The notes below the pieces were generated by a model. It ran no database searches. It saw only the letters and a list, made by a program, of their open reading frames with translations, and was not told where the DNA came from. From Actinomycetota bacterium (GTDB lineage Bacteria; Actinomycetota; Actinomycetes; Actinomycetales; Actinomycetaceae), in NCBI GenBank assembly GCA_019425105.1, contig JAHYYD010000141.1, positions 1 through 5,929 on the forward strand: 5,929 nucleotides of DNA, written 5' to 3'. Made by a program: the position numbers and the translations under genes. The stretch's first letter is position 1. Every line of letters starts with the position of its first letter. Shown here piece by piece: positions 1 to 5,929 of the stretch.

Positions 1-50
1 AGGCAGGCCTCAAGAAGGCCCGCAAGGCTTCGCAGTTCTCGAAGCGCTGA
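1..50 (+). CDS. rpsI: 30S ribosomal protein S9, C-terminal end (partial)
   Basis: Only the last 15 codons plus the stop (TGA at 48-50) are present; the gene enters from the left edge. They read AGLKKARKASQFSKR, the lysine/arginine-rich tail of bacterial S9, whose terminal SKR reaches towards the P-site tRNA in the 30S subunit. In actinobacteria rpsI usually follows rplM and often precedes glmM, which is the order seen here. A strong intrinsic terminator begins 24 bases after the stop, so the ribosomal operon appears to end before glmM. The identification rests on a short tail, but the tail is distinctive and the context agrees. Confidence 0.9.
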   Translation, partial: AGLKKARKASQFSKR

Positions 51-73
51 TTTCATTCAGCACATTTTCTGTT

Positions 74-108
74 GGTCGCGCCCCGCTCCTGCGGGGCGCG
101 ACCTTTTT
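74..108 (+). terminator. Rho-independent terminator of the rpsI operon
   Basis: A perfect 13-bp GC-rich stem (74-86 paired with 91-103) closes a TCCT loop and is followed directly by five T residues (104-108). It lies 24 bases after the rpsI stop codon and 124 bases before glmM. It should end most ribosomal-operon transcripts, leaving glmM to depend on read-through or its own promoter. Confidence 0.93.
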
Positions 109-164
109 GTTCCTGTCAATACCGCCCGCGATGTGAGCGTCGCCGCTGTCCGTGCCCCGGCCTC

Positions 165-196
165 GTGCCAATGAGCGGGCGCGAGCGCGGTAGGCT
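165..196 (+). promoter_or_regulatory. Possible glmM promoter (weak candidate)
   Basis: TAGGCT at 191-196 fits the loose actinobacterial -10 pattern TAnnnT, and GTGCCA at 165-170 resembles a -35 element, though the 20-base spacing is long. A start near 203 would give a leader of about 29 bases before the glmM ATG. The reason to expect a promoter somewhere in 109-231 is the strong terminator upstream; the exact elements are a guess. Confidence 0.2.
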
Positions 197-231
197 TAGT
201 GCAGTCATACGACCCACTGAACGGAGAGACT

Positions 232-1584
232 ATGCCCAGGATGTTCGGCACGGATGGCGTGCGAGGACTGGCGAACGTTGATATCACTGCGGACCTTGCG
301 CTGCAGCTCGGCGAGGCGGCCGCCCGCCAGTTCGGCGGATCCCGACGTGCGGACGGTTCGAAGCCTCGCGCGATCATCGGACGCGACACGCGTATTTCGG
401 GCGAGTTCCTTGATCACGCCCTCGCGGCGGGCCTGGCCAGCGCCGGCATGGACGTGACCCGTATCGGCGTCGTCACCACGCCGACGGTCGCGCATTTGAC
501 CGCTACCGAGGACACCGTGGACCTCGGCGTCATGATTTCCGCGTCGCATAACCCGATGCCCGATAACGGCATTAAGTTCTTCGCGCACGGCGGCTACAAG
601 CTCGCGGATGCTGTCGAGGATGAGATTGAGGCCCTCCTGAATACCGAGTGGGATCGCCCCACCGGTGACGGCGTCGGCGAGATTAACGCCGATCATGCCT
701 GGGCCAAGGATTCCTACATCGCGCATCTCGTCGATGCGATCGGCACGGACCTGCGCGGCATGAAGATTGCGATCGACTGCGCGAATGGCGCGGCTTCCGA
801 GCTGGGCCCGGCGGTCTTCCGCGAGCTCGGGGCCGACATCACCGTCATCAACGCGTCCCCGGATGGGCGCAACATCAACCTGAACGCGGGCTCGACGCAC
901 CCCGAGGCCCTGCAGGCCGCCGTCACCCAGTCCGGCTGCGATTTCGGCGTCGCTTACGACGGCGATGCGGACCGCTGCCTGGCCGTCGACCACGAGGGCA
1001 ACCTCATTGACGGCGACAAGATCATGGGTGCGCTGGCCGTCAACGCCAAGGCGCGCGGGGCCCTCGCCAAGGACACGCTCGTCGTTACCGTCATGAGCAA
1101 CCTGGGCCTGCTGATCGCCATGCGCGAGGCTGGCATCAACACCGTGCAGACCGGCGTGGGCGACCGCTACGTGCTCGAGGAGATGCTGGCGTCCGGCTAC
1201 TGCCTCGGCGGCGAGCAGTCCGGCCACATCATCGCCCGCGATCACGCGACCACCGGCGACGGCATTCTGTCCTCGCTCCTGGTCTCGCGCATGGTGAAGG
1301 AATCCGGCCGTTCCCTGGCCGATCTGACCTCCTTCATCCAGCGCCTGCCGCAGACCCTCATCAACGTGGGCGGCGTGGACCGCGCGGCCGCGTCGACGAA
1401 TGAGGCCGTCGCCGAGGCCGTGGCGGCCGCTGAGGCTCGCCTGGGCGACACCGGTCGCGTGCTCCTGCGTCCCTCGGGTACCGAGCCGCTCGTGCGCGTC
1501 ATGGTCGAGGCCGCGACCCAGGACGAGGCCGACGCCGTCGCTGCGTCGCTGGCAGACATCGTTAAGGAGAACCTGGCTCTCTGA
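232..1584 (+). CDS. glmM: Phosphoglucosamine mutase
   Basis: GlmM interconverts glucosamine-6-phosphate and glucosamine-1-phosphate in the cytoplasm, the step between GlmS and GlmU on the way to UDP-GlcNAc for peptidoglycan. The 450-residue product has the usual family length and all four alpha-D-phosphohexomutase signatures: N-terminal FGTDGVRG (residues 5-12); the phosphoserine loop ISASHNP (102-108), with Ser105 the expected phosphorylated residue; the Mg2+ loop DGDADR (243-248); the sugar-binding GGEQSGH (326-332); and the phosphate-binding RPSGTEP (413-419). The ATG at 232 is chosen because family members start MPRLFGTDG-like and GGAGAG (223-228) sits just upstream. An in-frame GTG at 199 would add 11 atypical residues. 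It is preceded by the rpsI terminator and followed by a hairpin at 1604. No truncation or missing residue is seen. Confidence 0.97.
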   Translation: MPRMFGTDGVRGLANVDITADLALQLGEAAARQFGGSRRADGSKPRAIIGRDTRISGEFLDHALAAGLASAGMDVTRIGVVTTPTVAHLTATEDTVDLGVMISASHNPMPDNGIKFFAHGGYKLADAVEDEIEALLNTEWDRPTGDGVGEINADHAWAKDSYIAHLVDAIGTDLRGMKIAIDCANGAASELGPAVFRELGADITVINASPDGRNINLNAGSTHPEALQAAVTQSGCDFGVAYDGDADRCLAVDHEGNLIDGDKIMGALAVNAKARGALAKDTLVVTVMSNLGLLIAMREAGINTVQTGVGDRYVLEEMLASGYCLGGEQSGHIIARDHATTGDGILSSLLVSRMVKESGRSLADLTSFIQRLPQTLINVGGVDRAAASTNEAVAEAVAAAEARLGDTGRVLLRPSGTEPLVRVMVEAATQDEADAVAASLADIVKENLAL

Positions 1585-1603
1585 GCGCACTCCGGTCATA
1601 GCT

Positions 1604-1633
1604 GAGGGCGGGCACCGGTGGGTGCCCGCCCTC
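1604..1633 (+). terminator. Hairpin after glmM, likely terminator without a strong T-tract
   Basis: A perfect 13-bp stem (1604-1616 with 1621-1633) with a GGTG loop starts 19 bases after the glmM stop. It is very GC-rich. The following bases are mixed G and T (GCGTGTGTGTTG) rather than a run of T, so this is a hairpin-type terminator common in high-GC actinobacteria, or a 3'-end stabiliser. Position and stem perfection support the call; the poor T-tract lowers certainty. Confidence 0.65.
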
Positions 1634-1652
1634 GCGTGTGTGTTGCTGATAG

Positions 1653-1703
1653 ACGAGGCCGCCTGGCGCCCTCCTGCGTGGAGAGAGCGGCAGGCGGCCT
1701 CGT
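1653..1703 (-). terminator. Hairpin after the sialidase gene, likely terminator
   Basis: A perfect 13-bp stem (1653-1665 with 1691-1703) encloses a 25-base interior that can form a smaller CTCC/GGAG stem (1671-1674 with 1680-1683). Read on the minus strand it begins 20 bases after the sialidase stop codon. No T-tract follows on either strand. It is the counterpart of the hairpin after glmM, so each of the two convergent genes has its own barrier in this 139-bp gap. Confidence 0.55.
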
Positions 1704-1723
1704 GTCACGCGTGAGCCGAACCG

Positions 1724-3961
1724 TCAGATCTTCGCGGCCTCGATCCACTCAAGCGGGATGCGGGTGAAGTACAGGCCCTGCATCTCGCGCTCCCACAGGA
1801 GGCCGAGAGAGCCGTCAGGCAGGATCGTCATGCACTGGTAGACGTAGTGCGCCGGGTTGAAGGTGCGCGACGCGATCCACGTGCGACCTCCGTCTTCGGA
1901 GAGGCGAAGGACACCACGACCGCGGTAGGGGCGCATCTGCGAGGCGTTCGCGAAGACGACGCGCTCGGGGCAATCCTCCGTCGGCCACGGTACAGCGTTG
2001 GGCTGGCAGAAGATCTCGGTGATCTCTTGCGCGAAGGAGACATCGCTCCACGTCTCGCCTCCGTCGGTGCTGACGGTTGTGGCGACCTTGCCGCTCGGGT
2101 GCTGGTTGCGCATGAGCATGAGGAGGGAACCGTCGGCGCGCTCGATGAGCGTGGCCTCGTGCGTCGCGGCTGCTTCGGTGTCGAGTGTGCGCGAATGGAT
2201 CTCGCGGCCCTCGAAAATACGCCCGTCGTTGGGGGACTTGCCGCGCTTCCACGTGGCGCCACCATCGTCGGAGTAGACGACGGAAGCGGAGAAGTGACGC
2301 TTGTGGTCCCCGTTGTAGTAGATCGGGATGACGAGGCGTCCGCTGCGCAGCTGCACGCCCGTGCCCGGGGAGGTGCCGCAGAAGGACATCCACTCTTCCT
2401 TCACGTCCTGGTTGAGGTTGACGGGACCGGACCAGGTCTCGCCGTCGTCGTCGGAGTAGATCATCTGCAGGAAGCAGGTGCGGGCCGTGAGCAGCGTCTG
2501 GTGGGGGTCTTCCCCATCAGCGAGGAACACGTTGCCACCGGGTGATTCCTGTCCATCCTCGGTGACGGTAACGTCGCCGCGCTCGGAGATTCTGAAGGGG
2601 GTGGTGTTGCCGTCGGCGTCCGTGACACTGCCGTCCTCGTTCCAGGTGTAGGTGGCCCCCTGGCTGTCATGCAGGATGTAGCGTCCCTTCTCGTCGACGC
2701 CGAGGCCGGCCTCGGCGTTGGGCTGACCGATCCCTCCGGGGAAGTGATCGATGAGGACGACCAGGCGCCCGTTGCGGCGGTCCTGGACGACGCAGGAATC
2801 GATGACCGACGCGCCCTTCGCCCCGTGACCGGGGTAGGAGAGTACCGTCTGGAGGTCGCCCCAGGTGTGTCCTCCGTCGAAGGAGCGGCGCAACGTGAAG
2901 TTGATCGAGTTGGGGGAGTCATTCGCGATGGTCTCGCGCTGGTCGGCACCGGCGACAACGACCCCGGACTTCAGGGTGATCAGCGAGGGAATGCGGTAGC
3001 TGATGGAGTCGTGAAACCCGGCATCGAAGAGGCACTGCGTGTCGAGTGGGGCGACGGAGGATAGCTTCTTGATCTGCGAGTCGTTGAGAACCGAGGAGAA
3101 GAGGGCGGCGTTGCGGACCTCGCCAAAGAGTCGGGATCCGGAGGTGCCCTGGCCGATCACGACCTCGTCGAGGGAATCGACGGCGGCGAAGAACGCCTGC
3201 CCGGGCAGGTGGGCCTCAAGGTAGCCGTCCACGTAGATCTGTACCGCACCGTGTCCGACGCGTACGACGACGTCGTGCCAGTGTCCCTGATCCCAGTGGC
3301 CGTAAGCCGTGAACGTGCGCCACTGGCCCGCGCGGCCCAGGACCTTGTATTCGATGCCGTCGGCTGTCACGGACAGGTTCAGCTGCTCAGTGCCTGCGCC
3401 GCCGGCTGCGAGGATCGTTCCGTGCTGGCCAGGTCCGCGTACGCGATAGCGGGCGAAGATCGTGCCGGCGGTGAGTTCGGACAGCTCGGCGACGTCGTAA
3501 TCCGACAGGTGGGCGGCGGCAAACTCAATGAGAGGGGTGGGGGCGGGGGAGAGGGCAAGTATCTCTTCCGCGGAGAGGACGGAGTCGTGCTCTGCGAAAG
3601 AACGGATCTCAATGCCGGCTCCCGGGGTGAGGGAGAGCTGCGCGTCGGGGCCGCTGGCGGCGGGAGAGAGGTCTGCGGTGGTCGAGAAGCACTGGTAGCC
3701 GTCAAGGAAGATCTTCGAACCCGCAGCGGTCGCAGTGAGCGCGAGCGAATGCCAGGTGCCATCCGTGACGGAGGCGGTGTCCTCCATGTCCAGGGCGAAG
3801 GTCATCGCTTTTGTTGAGCCTTCGAGGAAGAGGGCGCTGGAGCGGATGAATAGCTTCCACCCCGTGTCATCCGTGCCGTGGAGGGCGATTACTGCTCCGT
3901 CGATGCGTGCGCGGAACTGTAAAGTCCAGGAAATTCCCGGGTGACCTGCGTCAATACTCAT
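1724..3961 (-). CDS. nanH: GH33 exo-alpha-sialidase with two N-terminal lectin-like modules, no signal peptide
   Basis: Predicted sialidase cleaving terminal sialic acid from glycoconjugates; 745 residues. Two LamG-like beta-sandwich modules come first (about 10-135 and 160-305). The second (TIFARYRV start, late FGEVRNAALFSSVLND) resembles the sialic-acid-binding CBM40/Sialidase_N module of clostridial and streptococcal enzymes. The catalytic propeller (about 315-742) has YRIP (Arg323) and five Asp boxes of the S-x-D-x-G-x-T-W type at 360, 503, 564, 631 and 688. By spacing to NanI, Asp348 is the acid/base, Glu602 and Arg618 follow, the third Arg lies in 677-682, and Tyr708 (VYQC) is the nucleophile. 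Residues about 420-480 match the inserted subdomain of NanI/NanB-type sialidases. The ATG at 3961 has AGAAAGG 8 bases upstream; a GTG at 3970 is too close to it. An in-frame TGA at 3988-3986 rules out a hidden signal peptide, and there is no LPXTG anchor. It is divergent from nanT. The symbol is by function. Confidence 0.93.
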   Translation of the reverse strand: MSIDAGHPGISWTLQFRARIDGAVIALHGTDDTGWKLFIRSSALFLEGSTKAMTFALDMEDTASVTDGTWHSLALTATAAGSKIFLDGYQCFSTTADLSPAASGPDAQLSLTPGAGIEIRSFAEHDSVLSAEEILALSPAPTPLIEFAAAHLSDYDVAELSELTAGTIFARYRVRGPGQHGTILAAGGAGTEQLNLSVTADGIEYKVLGRAGQWRTFTAYGHWDQGHWHDVVVRVGHGAVQIYVDGYLEAHLPGQAFFAAVDSLDEVVIGQGTSGSRLFGEVRNAALFSSVLNDSQIKKLSSVAPLDTQCLFDAGFHDSISYRIPSLITLKSGVVVAGADQRETIANDSPNSINFTLRRSFDGGHTWGDLQTVLSYPGHGAKGASVIDSCVVQDRRNGRLVVLIDHFPGGIGQPNAEAGLGVDEKGRYILHDSQGATYTWNEDGSVTDADGNTTPFRISERGDVTVTEDGQESPGGNVFLADGEDPHQTLLTARTCFLQMIYSDDDGETWSGPVNLNQDVKEEWMSFCGTSPGTGVQLRSGRLVIPIYYNGDHKRHFSASVVYSDDGGATWKRGKSPNDGRIFEGREIHSRTLDTEAAATHEATLIERADGSLLMLMRNQHPSGKVATTVSTDGGETWSDVSFAQEITEIFCQPNAVPWPTEDCPERVVFANASQMRPYRGRGVLRLSEDGGRTWIASRTFNPAHYVYQCMTILPDGSLGLLWEREMQGLYFTRIPLEWIEAAKI

Positions 3962-4038
3962 GTTTGACACCTTTCTGTTAGTTGCTCATTCCGCCTCGCA
4001 TCATTACAAAGCGGAGGGTGTGTTCAGTCACAATAGTG

Positions 4039-4055
4039 AAGTTGTCAGACAGATT
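4039..4055. promoter_or_regulatory. Second, imperfect operator copy near the sialidase promoter
   Basis: The left arm AAGTTGTC (4039-4046) is identical to that of the perfect palindrome at 4139-4159. The core is TTGTCAGACAG (4042-4052), one base off a perfect TTGTCAGACAA, and the outer right arm has decayed (GATT instead of ACTT). The two site centres (4047 and 4149) are 102 bases apart. It would overlap the space between the -10 and the start of a candidate sialidase promoter, as expected of a repressor site. The shared sequence is seen directly; the regulatory role is inferred. Confidence 0.5.
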
Positions 4056-4079
4056 ATCACTACGATATTTCGTTGGCAA
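4053..4079 (-). promoter_or_regulatory. Candidate promoter for the sialidase gene
   Basis: Read on the minus strand, TTGCCA (4079-4074) is a good -35 and GATAAT (4058-4053) matches 5 of 6 bases of the -10 consensus, but the 15-base spacing is short. Transcription would start near 4046, inside the imperfect operator, leaving a leader of about 85 bases. An alternative pair, TTGTGA (4033-4028) with TGTAAT 19 bases on, is nearer the gene but badly spaced. Confidence 0.33.
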
Positions 4080-4105
4080 TATACAGATTGAGCCAAAATT
4101 TCCCC

Positions 4106-4134
4106 TTGACTCTAGAGTGAGAGAGAGCTAACAT
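4106..4134 (+). promoter_or_regulatory. Candidate sigma-70-type promoter for nanT
   Basis: TTGACT (4106-4111) matches 5 of 6 bases of the -35 consensus. TAACAT (4129-4134) lies 17 bases downstream as a moderate -10; an overlapping CATAAT (4132-4137) is closer to consensus but 20 bases away. Transcription would begin near 4141, within the perfect palindrome, so a bound protein would block initiation. The stretch is clearly more AT-rich than the flanking genes. Confidence 0.55.
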
Positions 4135-4138
4135 AATC

Positions 4139-4159
4139 GCAAGTTGTCTGACAACTTGC
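4139..4159. promoter_or_regulatory. Perfect 21-bp palindromic operator, GntR/FadR-type core
   Basis: Two 10-base arms (4139-4148 and 4150-4159) are exact reverse complements around a single central T at 4149. The core TTGTCTGACAA fits the TnGTnnnACnA pattern known for FadR-subfamily GntR regulators, the group to which the sialic acid regulator NanR belongs. It sits at the predicted nanT transcription start, the classic position for a repressor. No T-run follows, so it is not a terminator. The regulator gene is not in this window. The palindrome is certain; the family assignment is inferred from the core. Confidence 0.68.
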
Positions 4160-4224
4160 TAGTTAGACATCTGGACTCAAAGCCCCTCGTTATTCGACGA
4201 TGAAATTTCAGGAAGGCACTCATC

Positions 4225-5700
4225 ATGAGTACGTCCCCCGCACAGGCGCTTCCGAAAAAGCCCTGGTATCAATACCTCACCAAAGAAGATCGCAAGGCCT
4301 TCTTCGCCGCATGGATCGGCGTCCTGCTTGATGGCTACGACTTCGTCCTCATCTCCTTTGCACTCCCCGCGATCAAGGAAGCATTCAGCCTGACGCTCGT
4401 CCAGAGCGCATCCCTGATTTCGGCGGCCTTCATCAGCCGCTGGATCGGTGGCCTCGTGCTCGGCGCAATTGGTGACCGCTACGGGCGCAAGCCGGCGATG
4501 ATCCTGTCGATCTTCATGTTCGCTTTCGGGTCGATCGCCTGTGCGCTCGCTCCGAACTTCTGGATCCTGTTCGTCCTGCGCCTCATCATTGGCTTCGCAA
4601 TGGCAGGCGAGTACTCCGCATCCGCCGCGTACGTCATCGAGTCGTGGCCCAAGCACATGCGCAACAAGGCTTCGGGCTTCCTTCTCTCCGGCTACGCCTT
4701 CGGCGTTATTGCCGCCGCTCAGGTCGACAAGTACTTCGTGACCTGGGTCGATTCGATGCACCCCGGCTGGGGCTGGCGAGCCCTGTTCCTCACCGGCATC
4801 GTCCCGATCGTCGTCGCCATCTACATGCGGCGCACCCTGCCCGAGGCCGCGGACTGGAGCGAGGCCAAGGAGAAGGGCGGCGATGAGAAGAATGACATGC
4901 TCGCCGTCCTCTTCGGCGGGCAGCGCAAGGTCCTCAACTACATCGTCGTTGTGATCGCATTTATCGGCCTGCTTCTCATCTTCACTCAGCAGGTGGGCGG
5001 CATTGTTGCGGTGAGCCTGGTCGGCCTCGTCTGCGCGGTTGTCTTCATCTACCTGATCATCCAGTTCGACTCCAATCGCTGGATCATTGGCATCGCGATC
5101 ATGCTGACGATCTTCGCGTCCTTCATGTACACCTGGCCGATCCAGGGCCTTCTGCCGACCTACCTGCACGGTGTTGGTATGGACCAGAAGGTCGTTGCGA
5201 ACGTCGTGTCCTTCGCGGGCCTCGGCAACGCAGCGGGCTACATCATCGCCGGCTTTGCGGGCGACAAGTTTGGTATGCGTCGCTGGTACGCGATCTCGCT
5301 GCTGCTCTCGCAGGTCATTGTCTTCCCGCTGTTCATGCAGGACGGCAAGTACGTCGCCCTCGTGGCGGGTCTGCTCTTCTTCCAGCAGATGTTCGGCCAG
5401 GGCGTCTCGGGCCTGCTGCCCAAGTGGGTGTCCTCCTACTTCCCGGTCGACAAGCGCGCTGCTGGCCTCGGCTTCTGCTACAACGTCGGTGCCCTCGGTG
5501 GCGCGGTCGGCCCCGTCCTCGGCGCTGCGATTGCCGATCAGCTGGGCCTTGGCATGGCACTGGCGATCCTGTCCTTCGGGTTCGCCGCGATCGTCATGGT
5601 GTCCATCGGTGCGAATATCCCGCGTCTCCTGCAGAAGGCCGTGGGGCCGGAGTATGTTCGTCCTGAAGATGGAAACGACGACATCATCAAAGAGGGATGA
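4225..5700 (+). CDS. nanT: MFS sialic acid:proton symporter, NanT-type
   Basis: Inner-membrane importer of free sialic acid; 491 residues against about 496 for E. coli NanT. Recognisable NanT stretches are LLDGYDFVLI (34-43), SLISAAFISRWIGG (63-76), the MFS loop GDRYGRK (83-89), MAGEYSASAAYVIESWPKH (126-144), NKASGFLLSGY (147-157), GWRALF (183-188), WPIQGLLPTYL (304-314), LLFFQQMFGQGVSGLLPK (383-400) and RAAGLGFCYNVGALGG (411-426). The extra hydrophobic pair at about 239-279 between the two six-helix halves matches the 14-helix topology that sets NanT apart from ordinary 12-helix MFS proteins. A short insertion (about 168-180) before GWGWRALF appears absent from E. coli NanT. ATG 4225 is preceded by AGGAAGG (4210-4216) at 8 bases. 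It is divergent from the sialidase gene with shared operators, and the next gene starts 5 bases after its stop. Transport of related acidic sugars cannot be excluded. Confidence 0.93.
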   Translation: MSTSPAQALPKKPWYQYLTKEDRKAFFAAWIGVLLDGYDFVLISFALPAIKEAFSLTLVQSASLISAAFISRWIGGLVLGAIGDRYGRKPAMILSIFMFAFGSIACALAPNFWILFVLRLIIGFAMAGEYSASAAYVIESWPKHMRNKASGFLLSGYAFGVIAAAQVDKYFVTWVDSMHPGWGWRALFLTGIVPIVVAIYMRRTLPEAADWSEAKEKGGDEKNDMLAVLFGGQRKVLNYIVVVIAFIGLLLIFTQQVGGIVAVSLVGLVCAVVFIYLIIQFDSNRWIIGIAIMLTIFASFMYTWPIQGLLPTYLHGVGMDQKVVANVVSFAGLGNAAGYIIAGFAGDKFGMRRWYAISLLLSQVIVFPLFMQDGKYVALVAGLLFFQQMFGQGVSGLLPKWVSSYFPVDKRAAGLGFCYNVGALGGAVGPVLGAAIADQLGLGMALAILSFGFAAIVMVSIGANIPRLLQKAVGPEYVRPEDGNDDIIKEG

Positions 5701-5705
5701 TCACC

Positions 5706-5929
5706 ATGACACTTCCTTTCGTTATCGGCGCCTACGCGTCGCATCCGGCGCCGGAGCTGGAGGCTGACTACTACCGTCTCCTCGCGGACCAGCCGTGGGT
5801 CAGCGGCGTCGAGATGCCCTACCCGGGCCAGCTCGCCACCCAGGGCGAGGTCCTGGCCAGCCACCTGGCGGCTTACTGGGACTTCAATACGATCACCGCG
5901 ATCCCCGGCACGATGCAGAACGTGTGGAA
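5706..5929 (+). CDS. DUF4862-like protein, TIM-barrel type, 5' part only
   Basis: The gene runs off the right edge; 74 codons are visible. The product begins MTLPFVIGAYASHP and continues with VSGVEMPYPGQL (about 33-44) and NTITAIPGTMQNVW (about 61-74). Short strands ending in a conserved acidic residue (GVE) and the pattern VIGAY...GVEMPY...TAIPGTM resemble the first beta strands of a sugar-isomerase-like TIM barrel. From memory this is the start of the DUF4862 family, found in actinobacteria; its activity is not known to me. ATG 5706 has AGAGGG (5691-5696) 9 bases upstream. An in-frame ATG at 5697, overlapping the nanT stop, abuts that ribosome site and is less likely. The gene is 5 bases from nanT, so it is almost certainly co-transcribed and probably acts in sialic acid use. 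Family assignment is moderate; reading frame and coupling are strong. Confidence 0.75.
   Translation, partial: MTLPFVIGAYASHPAPELEADYYRLLADQPWVSGVEMPYPGQLATQGEVLASHLAAYWDFNTITAIPGTMQNVW

Noticed and set aside
199..231. GTG at 199 as an upstream start for glmM
   Set aside because: It would add an 11-residue extension not typical of GlmM, while the ATG at 232 has a GGAGAG site and gives the family's canonical N-terminus.
205..1599. A 464-codon open frame antisense to glmM
   Set aside because: It is fully opposite a gene with every GlmM motif. Long antisense frames are expected in high-GC coding DNA, and the translation shows low-complexity runs rich in G, A, R, D and V with no recognisable motif.
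4019..4032. TGTG-N6-CACA resembling a CRP/GlxR box
   Set aside because: The half-sites are 6 bases apart instead of the 8 required by TGTGA-N6-TCACA, and the inner bases do not match on the left side.
4139..4159. Palindrome considered as an intrinsic terminator or attachment site
   Set aside because: There is no T-run after it, it lies at a promoter between divergent genes, and a related copy sits at the other promoter, all of which fit an operator better.
4201..4210. Perfect 10-bp palindrome TGAAATTTCA just upstream of the nanT ribosome site
   Set aside because: It is short and AT-only in the centre, has no second copy that I can see in the window, and could easily occur by chance; not enough to call an operator.
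4200..4339. Small open frame starting ATG at 4200, overlapping the nanT start
   Set aside because: It has no good ribosome site, is out of frame with nanT, and its sequence looks like an out-of-frame reading of the nanT start. AGGAAGG lies inside it and serves the ATG at 4225.
4177..5169. A 330-codon open frame antisense to nanT
   Set aside because: It is the complement of a clearly conserved membrane protein. Its extremely D/E/H-rich translation is the expected mirror of hydrophobic codons in that frame.

Overview
The window reads as a chromosomal segment of a high-GC actinobacterium. The rpsI-glmM order, the GC-rich third codon positions and the protein sequences suggest the Actinomycetaceae (Actinomyces/Schaalia-like). 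That placement is an inference from gene order and sequence feel, not from a search.

Layout: (1) 1-50 is the 3' end of rpsI (ribosomal protein S9), followed by a textbook intrinsic terminator at 74-108. (2) glmM (232-1584, +) encodes phosphoglucosamine mutase, a housekeeping cell-wall precursor enzyme. (3) A 139-bp convergent gap (1585-1723) holds two separate perfect 13-bp stems, one just past each gene end. (4) A large GH33 sialidase gene (3961-1724, -) encodes two N-terminal lectin-like beta-sandwich modules and a NanI/NanB-type catalytic domain, with no secretion signal. (5) A 263-bp, comparatively AT-rich divergent control region (3962-4224) carries candidate promoters in both directions. 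It has a perfect 21-bp palindrome with a GntR/FadR-type core (TTGTCTGACAA) at the transporter promoter and a second, imperfect copy of the same site at the sialidase promoter. (6) nanT (4225-5700, +) encodes a 14-helix MFS sialic acid transporter. (7) A tightly coupled downstream gene (from 5706, +), cut by the window end, resembles the start of the DUF4862 family of TIM-barrel-like proteins.

How they work together: the sialidase releases sialic acid from glycoconjugates, and NanT imports sialic acid by proton symport. The downstream gene probably belongs to the same catabolic operon. The shared operator motif suggests one regulator, not in this window, controls both arms. Catabolism of sialic acid would end in amino-sugar phosphates, the pool that GlmM also uses, but glmM faces the cluster convergently and is probably only a physical neighbour.

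The most interesting points are the leaderless sialidase with lectin modules, the two-site divergent operator and the uncharacterised gene coupled to nanT. No CRISPR array, insertion sequence, tRNA or rRNA was seen.
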